A stretch of DNA of 13,659 bases, taken from positions 1-13,659 of the forward strand of contig JAOZRJ010000015.1 of the NCBI GenBank assembly GCA_029931885.1. The letters are read 5' to 3'. A model generated the notes under the pieces. The model was not told the DNA's origin, searched no databases, and saw only the letters and a program-made list of their open reading frames with translations. Shown here piece by piece: positions 1 through 6,128 of the stretch; within the stretch, counting starts at the first letter, position 1; every line of letters begins with the position of its first letter. Source of the DNA: Candidatus Omnitrophota bacterium. Lineage in GTDB: Bacteria > Omnitrophota > Koll11 > Zapsychrales > Aceulaceae. Both the position numbers and the translations under genes were made by a program.

Positions 1-1415
1 CCCTTATCTATTTGAGCTATCCATATCTTTATCTTTTTTCGACTTTTTTCTTGTGCATCAGTTAAATGATCAGTTGAATTCAATAATTCCCGATGATCTC
101 TTTTAAGTTTAGCAGCAGCTTCTTTAGCTTTAAGTAATGCTTTTTCTTTATCACCAAGTGCCCTTATTTCTTTTTTATATGACGCAGTAATTTGTTCAAT
201 ACCTTCGCCTTTTCTTTTTCGGGCATCTGTTTCTTTTTGAATTGACTCAATGGATTTACCAGTGACAGCAGCTAATGTATTTTCAACAATGATCAATTTT
301 TGAAATTTTGGATGCAGCATTTCAAGTCTATTAGCAACTTCTATACTCAAATTTTTAAAAGGGGTCATCCCATCCCGATTTAAAATAATAAATTGATCTT
401 TAACAAGTTTTAAATTCTTTTTTTCAATTGCGGTAGCTACACTTACACGATTAATTGAATTAATGAATTTTCTATCTTCTTTAACAAAGAGGGAGGTTGC
501 TCGTATCAATCGATCAATAGCTATTTCACCATTTAACAATGAATCTGCATACGTGGCCATTGCTGGTGTGTTAGCACCAAGAGCTTTTGAATGACGAGTA
601 AGTGCATCACGCAATTTCACTTGTTTTTTTGTAGTTTGGTCAATTGCAATTTGATAAACAGATAAACTAGCAGTCTGAGATTTATACGCTTTAAGATTTT
701 CACCAGCAAGACCAAGAGCTTTATAGCCCTCTTCTTTCATTACTTTAAATGATGATCCAATAAGCCGAATACTACCTGCATTTTTTGCTGCAATGATTGT
801 CTGGGCATCTAATTTTTTTGTGAATAATTCAGCTTTACCACCACCGTCAACAACCTGCCCCTTCATCTTTTCAAGAGCTGTAGCAAAACGATTTGTTTCT
901 CTCACCGCATGCTTAAATGAAGAACCACTATTTTTGATATTCGGAATAAGCTGTTTAAATCGATCCTGCACTGCTTTTGATTCAGTTACAAGAAGGTGCT
1001 CTGCATGCGCTGCTATTTTTGCCTGAGTACTTAAATCACCCAGAACTTTTGCAGCTTTTTCATACGTAATATTACCCTTCTTAAATTGATCAATAATTTG
1101 TTTTGCTTCATCAGCAACTTTACCTTCAGTACCTAATAGCTGCTTAAACTTACTATCAAATGAAGCTATATTTGAAGAACTTGTTTTAGTCTGCTTGTCC
1201 ATCTTACCAAGAGAATTGGCGAACTTATCAACCTGCAATGCAACATGACCCAAAGCTTCACCAGCTTGAGTCTGCTGCATCTTAACCAATTCTTTTGCAG
1301 ATTGACGTAATCCTTTAGCAAACTCCTGAAATCCTTTTGTAAGCGTATTAAATGTAGAACGAGTGGTTGAGCCGATTAAAGCTTCAAATGTTACGCTTAC
1401 ACGATCATTTGACAT
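1..1415 (-). CDS. Tape measure protein, N-terminal part (cut by window edge)
   Basis: The tape measure sets tail length and runs inside the tube. From ATG 1415 the frame stays open for 471 codons to the left edge, so the protein is longer; the rest lies outside. The start has a GAGG site seven bases upstream (about 1426-1423) and is one base after the chaperone stop. The visible protein opens MSNDRVSVTFEALIGS and is long-helical and highly charged, rich in Lys, Ala and Gln with almost no Cys, as expected of the coiled-coil rod. Near the cut end a strongly coiled-coil stretch runs through KEIRALGDKEKALLKAKEAA. No membrane-spanning or lysozyme-like segment is visible in the part present. Position directly after the chaperone pair is diagnostic. 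Confidence 0.88.
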   Translation of the reverse strand, partial: MSNDRVSVTFEALIGSTTRSTFNTLTKGFQEFAKGLRQSAKELVKMQQTQAGEALGHVALQVDKFANSLGKMDKQTKTSSSNIASFDSKFKQLLGTEGKVADEAKQIIDQFKKGNITYEKAAKVLGDLSTQAKIAAHAEHLLVTESKAVQDRFKQLIPNIKNSGSSFKHAVRETNRFATALEKMKGQVVDGGGKAELFTKKLDAQTIIAAKNAGSIRLIGSSFKVMKEEGYKALGLAGENLKAYKSQTASLSVYQIAIDQTTKKQVKLRDALTRHSKALGANTPAMATYADSLLNGEIAIDRLIRATSLFVKEDRKFINSINRVSVATAIEKKNLKLVKDQFIILNRDGMTPFKNLSIEVANRLEMLHPKFQKLIIVENTLAAVTGKSIESIQKETDARKRKGEGIEQITASYKKEIRALGDKEKALLKAKEAAAKLKRDHRELLNSTDHLTDAQEKSRKKIKIWIAQIDK

Positions 1416-1416
1416 A

Positions 1417-1731
1417 TTACTTACCTCGCGTATTCATAAAATGTTTGTGCTTAGTGACCATTCGCTGAGTTAAAACTGTACGTTCAGCTTCAGACATTTT
1501 ATCGTAATCATCCGGATCACCAAATAATGGAACATCCGCCCGGATATTCTCATCTATACTGCGCTGTTTTGATTTTTTAATTTTACCACCATGTAAAGTT
1601 ACCTGAAACTCAAATTCTTCATTCTGAATGCCTTGTAATTCACACATTAATATCCAAAATTGTTGTACGGTCATGCCCCCATCAAAAAACGATTTCACAT
1701 AGATGTCATGCAGCGTATAATTAGTCCGCAT
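1417..1731 (-). CDS. Tail assembly chaperone, downstream frame (T part of GT fusion)
   Basis: This is the second frame of the chaperone pair. From its first ATG it codes 104 residues, with a Trp-containing helical opening (VQQFWILMCELQG), a charged Lys/Arg-rich middle (GGKIKKSKQRS) and a helical C-terminus with MSEAERTVLTQRM. The ATG at 1731 has no clear ribosome-binding site, whereas its frame is open back to 1830, past the slippery site. It is therefore more likely made mainly as the C-terminal part of a fusion with the upstream product. In lambda, the T part of gpGT recruits tail tube subunits. The tape measure start lies one base after this stop. Confidence 0.7.
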   Translation of the reverse strand: MRTNYTLHDIYVKSFFDGGMTVQQFWILMCELQGIQNEEFEFQVTLHGGKIKKSKQRSIDENIRADVPLFGDPDDYDKMSEAERTVLTQRMVTKHKHFMNTRGK

Positions 1732-1742
1732 AACTACTTCTG

Positions 1743-2174
1743 TTACTGCTCGATTGATACTGCTGGTGTCTCCACTTTTCCCGATGTTCGGAGTTTTTGA
1801 CGAAGGCTCTGAAAATTTTTTAATATCGGTTCATAGTTGACTTCAAAAATGATAGTCACAATTTCAGAAAGTTGTGTATTGGTTAATTTATCCAATGTAA
1901 CTTTTTCAATTTCTTCTTTATCAAGTACATAAGCCAACAATACCAGTATATTATCTTTAAGTATTTGAAACAATGCATGTACAAATGCAGTATCAGCAGT
2001 AGAACTATCATCAGTATTATCAGCTAAATTAGCAAGATGAAGTACTGCGGTTGTGATTATATCAGACATTTTAAACTGGTCAGCCATTGAAAGAGGATAG
2101 ATCGTAATAGCTTCCAGTTTACGAACACCAATATGCGCTTCCATTATTTGTGGATTCATTTGTATAGTCGTCAT
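1743..2174 (-). CDS. Tail assembly chaperone, upstream frame (lambda G-like)
   Basis: This protein should bind the tape measure and recruit tube subunits during tail assembly, without being part of the finished tail. The 143-residue product is mostly helical, with an acidic Asp/Ser/Thr-rich loop (about 52-60) after the first half and a basic C-terminus (KNFQSLRQKLRTSGK, about 119-133). It lies between tail tube and tape measure, the canonical chaperone place. A strong AAGGAGAAGG ribosome-binding site lies just before the ATG. Near its 3' end the slippery run A AAA AAT TTT leads by -1 shift into the next frame, giving a G-GT-type fusion. The stop is 11 bp before the next frame's ATG. Confidence 0.75.
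   Translation of the reverse strand: MTTIQMNPQIMEAHIGVRKLEAITIYPLSMADQFKMSDIITTAVLHLANLADNTDDSSTADTAFVHALFQILKDNILVLLAYVLDKEEIEKVTLDKLTNTQLSEIVTIIFEVNYEPILKNFQSLRQKLRTSGKVETPAVSIEQ
1812..1821 (-). other. Predicted programmed -1 ribosomal frameshift site
   Basis: In the upstream chaperone frame the codons TTA AAA AAT TTT CAG contain two overlapping slippery heptamers, A AAA AAT (1821-1815) and A AAT TTT (1818-1812). A -1 shift after TTT enters the downstream frame, which is open without stop from 1830 through the second chaperone ORF. The fusion would be 121 plus 131, or 252 residues. A weak CCGA/TCGG stem at 1791-1781 follows about 20 nt downstream. The site and phase are read directly; frameshifting itself is inferred from its wide occurrence at this locus in tailed phages. 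Confidence 0.7.
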
Positions 2175-2197
2175 ATCCTTCTCCTTAGAGATTGTGT

Positions 2198-2221
2198 TAT
2201 GCGGGGAATAAACCCCGCATA
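2198..2221 (-). other. Perfect 9-bp hairpin just after the tail tube gene
   Basis: Arms 2198-2206 and 2213-2221 are exact complements (9 bp with five consecutive G-C pairs plus a sixth further out) around a 6-nt loop. The hairpin lies between the tail tube stop (2251) and the chaperone ribosome-binding site (about 2186-2180). There is no T-run after it on either strand, so it does not look like an ordinary intrinsic terminator. A 3' stabiliser of abundant mRNA or a weak attenuator fits better. Confidence 0.75.
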
Positions 2222-2250
2222 TTATGTTAATTAAAATAAATTCAGCCTAA

Positions 2251-3144
2251 TCAATCAAAGAATATCCTCCCAAGGGCCATAGAATCCCATACAGCATCGC
2301 CGCCATCAACTTCAGCATCGGCTCGTTTTGCTTCAAATGTAACTGCCGGACTGACATTATCTTCAACCTGAAAATCAATTTCAAGTGAGGATACTGCATT
2401 TGCCCGTGGGAAAACAATATACATATGATTAATTTTATTCGGGTATGTGTACACCGCTTCCATACGAATAAACTTCGGTGTCTGTATCTGCCCTAATTTA
2501 ATTTCACCTGCATGAGCATCCGCGTATGCTACAGTTCCAGCTACAGCCGCGACACCAACAAATGTGTACAATTCTGCCGCTGCCCAAGTTCCCGTAAAGA
2601 AATTTGCAGGGATGGTGAAATACGGATTACCACCGTTATCAGGAGCAATGGCGATGGTAAGATCAGCAAAATTACCGAGATGACCGGATATAGTTCCATA
2701 AATATCAATTGCTGTTGCTGACTCAAAGATAACTGTGTACTGTTCAGTAACACCACCATCATCATTCGGAGCAATAACATTCGCGAATGTACCTGCTGCT
2801 GTTTTTGCAACACCCGGTATAATTTCAGCAGGCTTATCCTCAAATGGATCAAGCCCTCTTGCAAGTGCAAGGTTCATCGGCGAAAGCTGTTTAAAGGCAC
2901 ATTCAAGCGAACACGTTTCACTCAATGGGAGAACCATATCCTCCAATTGCGGAAATCCTGATTTCAACTGCCAGTAGTCAACATTACTGACAAATTGAGT
3001 GGATGCCATTGCACCCATTGACGCTGTTGACGGTAATCTAATACCGGTTTGCGAAATATTTGCTGCCGATTTACCGACACGAATTTGGGCTAAACCCAAA
3101 GCGACGGTACTTGTATCTGTTGTTACAGGACCACTTCTGGACAT
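2251..3144 (-). CDS. Major tail tube protein
   Basis: This protein polymerises into the tail tube around the tape measure. The 297-residue product has the tube-protein pattern: an N-terminal VALGLAQIRVG strand (14-24), a Ser/Gly loop, then SGFPQLEDMVLPLSE (62-76) and LECAFKQLSPMNLALARG (80-97), ending with MEAVYTYPNKINHMYIVFPRA (228-248) and a beta-rich C-terminus. A Gly/Ala/Thr-rich segment at about 110-210 looks like an inserted domain, probably exposed on the tail surface as in lambda gpV, whose extra domain is however C-terminal. A strong AAGGAG site precedes the ATG. No sheath gene adjoins it, so the tail is non-contractile. A perfect hairpin follows the stop. Confidence 0.82.
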   Translation of the reverse strand: MSRSGPVTTDTSTVALGLAQIRVGKSAANISQTGIRLPSTASMGAMASTQFVSNVDYWQLKSGFPQLEDMVLPLSETCSLECAFKQLSPMNLALARGLDPFEDKPAEIIPGVAKTAAGTFANVIAPNDDGGVTEQYTVIFESATAIDIYGTISGHLGNFADLTIAIAPDNGGNPYFTIPANFFTGTWAAAELYTFVGVAAVAGTVAYADAHAGEIKLGQIQTPKFIRMEAVYTYPNKINHMYIVFPRANAVSSLEIDFQVEDNVSPAVTFEAKRADAEVDGGDAVWDSMALGRIFFD

Positions 3145-3178
3145 AATGTACTCCTTGTTTTATAAAGGTTATTATTAA

Positions 3179-3206
3179 ATTATATTTTACAAACAGTCCT
3201 GTAAAA
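3179..3206 (-). promoter_or_regulatory. Possible promoter with overlapping inverted repeat before the tail tube gene
   Basis: On the minus strand an exact TATAAT (3184-3179) lies about 35 bases before the major tail protein ATG. No good -35 hexamer is present. An inverted repeat with 7-bp arms (3185-3191 and 3200-3206, 8-nt loop) directly abuts the -10 box on its upstream side and would cover the spacer, as an operator might. A different 5-bp stem (3198-3210) overlaps it. AT-rich sequence makes the TATAAT weak evidence. Confidence 0.3.
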
Positions 3207-3214
3207 CAGGTGGC

Positions 3215-3421
3215 TCACTGTTTGTTTGTGGACGGAAAAAAGTTTAAAACATTTATATGGCGACACCTTCTTCGCAAACATTTGATTCTTAATGATCCAA
3301 ATACCTCAATATCAACCAATGCTTCAGTACCATTTTTACCAAACTTAAATACAAATATACCATTCTCTTTACGCTCAATTAGTTTTTTTTTACATTTTTC
3401 ACATATAATAAAATGGCTCAT
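3215..3421 (-). CDS. Com-like zinc-ribbon protein
   Basis: The 68-residue product resembles the Com zinc-finger family of phage Mu and related small phage proteins: near the N-terminus ICEKCKKKLIE gives a CxxC pair (C7, C10), and near the C-terminus RIKCLRRRCRHINVLN gives the second pair (C48, C53) in the setting of the Com 'IKCPRCxxxN' motif, spaced CxxxxC rather than CxxC. Between them lies an insert with FKFGKNG and a beta-like stretch. In Mu, Com activates translation of mom by binding its mRNA; here no mom gene is present, so a role in RNA binding is only a possibility. ATG 3421 overlaps the previous stop by ATGA; an ATG at 3433 would add four residues. Confidence 0.65.
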   Translation of the reverse strand: MSHFIICEKCKKKLIERKENGIFVFKFGKNGTEALVDIEVFGSLRIKCLRRRCRHINVLNFFPSTNKQ

Positions 3422-3870
3422 ACCGCATTCCATCTACACATCAAATTAATAAATTTGTATTTAACTCCACTAAAAATTTCACTTTCATCACTTGTAAAAG
3501 ATTCATACACTGCAACCCCTCCAATCTGAATCCAAGGTAATGCTACGGTATCATACAACGGGAAAGAAATCAAACTACCATCTACATCAGTAAAAACATC
3601 CATAACCTCATCATGCAATAGACCTAAAGCATCCCGTTCATAATCTTTATGAGTATATAGATAAACTCGTACAAACTGTTCTATTAGATCACCTGTACCA
3701 GGCTGATCACCGAGAATAACATTCACCCATCGTAATAATTCAACATCAGTAGCGTCTTTTGGAATATCTGTACTGATATCAAAAAACACTTCAAATGTCT
3801 TATGATCAATTATCCACTTTTTTAAACTATTTTTAAAATTACTTATCTTTCGTGTCGGATGTAATGCCAT
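3418..3870 (-). CDS. Tail terminator protein (putative)
   Basis: Tail terminators cap the growing tail tube when it reaches tape-measure length and form the surface that binds the head. The 150-residue product has the general character of the lambda gpU / Tc1 group: an alpha/beta protein with a DQPGTGDLIEQFVRVYLYT segment (54-72), a helix with LGLLHDEVMDVF (82-93), a strand-rich middle, and a C-terminal GVKYKFINLMCRW strand. It lies after the neck gene and just before the tail tube region, as expected. ATG 3870 is preferred; a TTG at 3882 would add four residues but lacks a ribosome-binding site. The stop overlaps the next gene by ATGA. Confidence 0.6.
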   Translation of the reverse strand: MALHPTRKISNFKNSLKKWIIDHKTFEVFFDISTDIPKDATDVELLRWVNVILGDQPGTGDLIEQFVRVYLYTHKDYERDALGLLHDEVMDVFTDVDGSLISFPLYDTVALPWIQIGGVAVYESFTSDESEIFSGVKYKFINLMCRWNAV

Positions 3871-4075
3871 GTTCTTTCTCAATCTTTTTTATGGTCGTTA
3901 CAAGATTCTTATAAAATACATCTGTCAAATAAGATGCCGCAGCTTTTTCTTTTTCTTTAGAACCATCAAATTTAAGCTCCATATTATCTAAACAAAATTG
4001 CAATTTTTTAAGATCGGTTAACCCTACTTCAAATAAAACAAAAATATCTCTAAATTGAATATCAAGAACATGCAT
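3839..4075 (-). CDS. Small tail-region protein of unknown function
   Basis: I do not recognise this product. It is short and predicted mostly helical, with a Lys/Glu-rich middle and C-terminal part (KEKEKAAASYL, then a KKIEKEH segment). Two starts are possible. ATG 4087 has no visible ribosome-binding site; ATG 4075 (78 residues) shares a base with the neck gene's stop (TAATG) and has GGTGAG just upstream, so I prefer it. The 3' end overlaps the start of the tail terminator gene by about 32 bp, the largest clear gene overlap in the window, which supports it being a real translated gene in a packed operon. Confidence 0.55.
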   Translation of the reverse strand: MHVLDIQFRDIFVLFEVGLTDLKKLQFCLDNMELKFDGSKEKEKAAASYLTDVFYKNLVTTIKKIEKEHGITSDTKDK

Positions 4076-4803
4076 TAGCTCACCCATTTATTCAATCGAA
4101 CTTGACTTGAACCGATAGCATTTAATATTGTTTGTGCTTTTCCTTTACCGAGCCTTTGTGCAATGCCCCCCTTAAAAGGATCTTCAAATTTAAAATGCGC
4201 TTGAACATTATACACAGCCAACGATTGTGCCGATTTTGCACCAACTGGATTATCAAGATGTTTATGATTCTGCATAATCGACTTATAAATATCTTTACGA
4301 ATTGTATGTACCATTAAGGGCATTTTAGTTGCAATAAAATCATTTGCTGCTAAATGCATCAAAGGACGCGCTGGCATCGCTTTTGTCCCTCTCTCAAGAT
4401 AGTCAGCAAGGGTATTCATCGTGATGCTCCTGCCCTCTACCTGAGCGTCCAGCATCGTAATACTCCCAACACCCTTTAAAACAGAGTAATAAACGTTATC
4501 TGCAAGATCGCCACTTAAATAATGATACCCTCTGCCTAATTCACGCTTTTGCGCACCATACCGCTTTGAGTATTTAGCCAATTGAGACACACCCGGAATT
4601 TGTTTACCAGTTAAAATAACATGCTTAATATGGGCAGCACAAGCGGCGGCAGCCATTGAAGAAAATGCACCAGTACCCTCGACATCACTATAATAAGCAA
4701 TTGATTCAGCATCTTTTTGTATAGTGTGCAGCAATGCTTCAGCTTGCTTTAAAGCTATGATCATATTTTTTGCTGCAAAATCTAAAATACCAGCTTTTTT
4801 CAT
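4075..4803 (-). CDS. Neck / tail completion protein, HK97 gp10-like
   Basis: The protein probably sits at the neck and helps attach the finished tail. Diagnostic is the stretch ARPLMHLAANDF (about 145-156), similar to the 'pRPFl..a' motif of HK97 gp10-type proteins, lying between a Gly/Ser-rich middle and a helical C-terminal half. At 242 residues it is clearly longer than the usual 120-170; the additional part is mainly an N-terminal helical region with an Ala-rich stretch (MAAAACAAHIKHV, about 50-62). The gene overlaps the stopper gene by ATGA and ends in TAATG, sharing a base with the next start. Gene order (closure, neck, terminator) supports the call. Confidence 0.6.
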   Translation of the reverse strand: MKKAGILDFAAKNMIIALKQAEALLHTIQKDAESIAYYSDVEGTGAFSSMAAAACAAHIKHVILTGKQIPGVSQLAKYSKRYGAQKRELGRGYHYLSGDLADNVYYSVLKGVGSITMLDAQVEGRSITMNTLADYLERGTKAMPARPLMHLAANDFIATKMPLMVHTIRKDIYKSIMQNHKHLDNPVGAKSAQSLAVYNVQAHFKFEDPFKGGIAQRLGKGKAQTILNAIGSSQVRLNKWVS

Positions 4804-5420
4804 TCTCTATTATCCGTTACAATCGTCACTAAATATAGCCCTTTATAACGATCTTCAGTAATTGCAGTTACTTCATAAAAATTCCCGTCAAGTCGAGGCA
4901 CCCACCGATCACCTTTTTCAATATCAACAAATGCTGAAATATATAAAGTATGGTGTTCGATTTCTATATAACCAGAATCAGTTTTAATCGTTTGTTCCCG
5001 ATCACTGGTTGATGCGTAATGTAAAGCACGTATTGGATCTTGTGCAACTTCTGACCAGGCTGTTGTAATTTTGTAGTTCGCAGGATCGCGAGTTCTATTT
5101 TTACGAAAGAGTTTTCCTGTAGATGTGCTGCATAAGATAAGATATGCGTTTTTAGTGACGATATCACCCTCAAAACGCTCATTTTTGATGTTCATAACTA
5201 AAGTGTCATAACCATCAAAACCAATAATCGCACCCGCAACAGCGAGTGATTCAAACGAAAAAGTTGCGGCATAACAATATTGACGTACGAAAGTTGTACT
5301 ATGATCAGGATACGGTTCATAATCAAACCACTCATTAGAAACAGACCCATCAGCCAATGTAATATGGCATGGGGTGCCAACTTCAGCCAATACCTCTTGT
5401 ATATCGCCACCGATTGGCAT
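4800..5420 (-). CDS. Putative head closure (stopper) protein
   Basis: Its likely role is to seal the portal after packaging and to join head to tail. The product (206 residues from the chosen start) is beta-rich, and near its C-terminus ISAFVDIEKGDRWV is followed by GNFYEVTAI, a pattern common in stopper proteins of the SPP1 gp16 type ('...V...DRI...g..yeV..v'), though this is longer than the usual 100-130 residues. I chose ATG 5420 over the adjoining GTG 5423 because GGAGG stands five bases from the ATG and would be too close to the GTG. The start overlaps the previous stop (TGATG), and the end overlaps the next gene's start by ATGA. Confidence 0.5.
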   Translation of the reverse strand: MPIGGDIQEVLAEVGTPCHITLADGSVSNEWFDYEPYPDHSTTFVRQYCYAATFSFESLAVAGAIIGFDGYDTLVMNIKNERFEGDIVTKNAYLILCSTSTGKLFRKNRTRDPANYKITTAWSEVAQDPIRALHYASTSDREQTIKTDSGYIEIEHHTLYISAFVDIEKGDRWVPRLDGNFYEVTAITEDRYKGLYLVTIVTDNRE

Positions 5421-5863
5421 CACCGCCTCCTATAAGTAGTATCACGACCAAGAGAATCCGATGAAAAACCTGAAGTAACCACACTAGGCATTGCTGTTGC
5501 ATCACCAGCATACTCATCAAATATTTCTTCAATTTCTAATGCTCTTGCAAAAACATCATCCATTAACCTAATTAATCGATAATAATTATCAAACCGATGC
5601 TGCAAATGAATTGCTTTATATCGAAACTTATCTGCTGAAGTAGACACCAACACCCAATAACAATATCGCTTAGAACGTTCCAATAACCAATAACCACGCC
5701 GTTTATCAACTTTAGTACCCGCTCCAATTGGAAGAGTAAATCCTAATTCTAATAAGGCTTGCTTTATTGCTTGCTCTTTTTCAGCATATTCGACTTTATC
5801 TTTAAGAGTGCCAATTAATGGATCAAGCTCAACAATAACATTATCTATGGTGTCTAATGGCAT
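5420..5863 (-). CDS. Putative head-tail connector (adaptor)
   Basis: This 147-residue protein follows the capsid region and precedes the likely head-closure gene, the place of the adaptor that binds the portal ring. It is mostly helical: an N-terminal helical stretch (about 5-42), a basic aromatic middle with RRGYWLLERSKRYCYWVL (55-72), a second helical stretch from about 85 to 118, and a Ser/Gly/Arg-rich tail ending in three arginines. No catalytic motif is visible. The AAGGA site lies across the stop codon of the gene before it. The stop TGA shares a base with the ATG of the next gene (TGATG), so the two are coupled. Assignment is by position and general fold; sequence similarity to a known adaptor is not obvious to me. 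Confidence 0.5.
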   Translation of the reverse strand: MPLDTIDNVIVELDPLIGTLKDKVEYAEKEQAIKQALLELGFTLPIGAGTKVDKRRGYWLLERSKRYCYWVLVSTSADKFRYKAIHLQHRFDNYYRLIRLMDDVFARALEIEEIFDEYAGDATAMPSVVTSGFSSDSLGRDTTYRRR

Positions 5864-5871
5864 AACAATCC

Positions 5872-6078
5872 TTATTCAGCAGTTTTTTTACGCAAAGATA
5901 TTCGCTTACTCGGCATATCAAGTACTTTCACATTCCGAGTTTGCTGGATAAGTTCAGCAAGTAACCAATCAGCCAATGGCGCTTCAAAAATTGTACCACG
6001 CTGATGAGTAACACGTTTTACCCGCAGATTCACCAATAATTGAACCTTTTTAACTTTTTTCGCGTCAACTTCTCTCAT
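5872..6078 (-). CDS. Small basic head-region protein, function unknown
   Basis: The 68-residue product is strongly basic (many Lys/Arg), with a KVQLLVNLRV strand, a GTIFEAPLADWLLAEL core (28-43), then NVKVLD and a Lys/Arg-rich tail. The pattern 'beta strand, short Gly turn, helix with Leu/Ala, then Val-rich strand' recalls short proteins often found directly after the capsid gene in phage head modules, but I cannot name a family with confidence. The ribosome-binding site AGGGGG sits six bases before the ATG and touches the hairpin at 6089-6115. The stop overlaps the ribosome-binding site of the next gene, so expression is coupled to the connector genes. Confidence 0.6.
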   Translation of the reverse strand: MREVDAKKVKKVQLLVNLRVKRVTHQRGTIFEAPLADWLLAELIQQTRNVKVLDMPSKRISLRKKTAE

Positions 6079-6088
6079 ATCGACCCCC

Positions 6089-6115
6089 TATCCTGGTGAG
6101 CACCCCACCAGGATA
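6089..6115 (-). other. Perfect 10-bp hairpin just after the capsid gene
   Basis: Arms 6089-6098 and 6106-6115 are exact complements (10 bp, GC-rich core) around a 7-nt loop. The hairpin lies between the capsid stop (6129) and the next ribosome-binding site AGGGGG (about 6089-6084), which it abuts. No T-run follows on either strand, so it is not a standard intrinsic terminator. It is better read as a 3' stabiliser of abundant capsid mRNA, a processing site, or a device lowering translation of the next gene. Confidence 0.75.
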
Positions 6116-6128
6116 CCTATAATTATAG

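Noticed and set aside
2198..2221. Intrinsic terminator after the tail tube gene
   Set aside because: For the same reason: the bases after the stem on the minus strand are ACACAATC, with no T-run.
2541..2870. A 109-codon minus-strand frame within the tail tube gene
   Set aside because: It is Leu/Gln-rich in the way of an out-of-frame reading of Ala/Gly/Thr codons, and it is nested in a well-supported gene.
3215..3421. A com-mom DNA modification cassette
   Set aside because: Only the Com-like zinc ribbon is present; the next gene is a tail tube protein and no mom-type acetyltransferase-like gene is in the window.
6089..6115. Intrinsic terminator after the capsid gene
   Set aside because: The stem is perfect but no T-run follows on either strand, and the downstream genes are tightly coupled late genes that must be transcribed.
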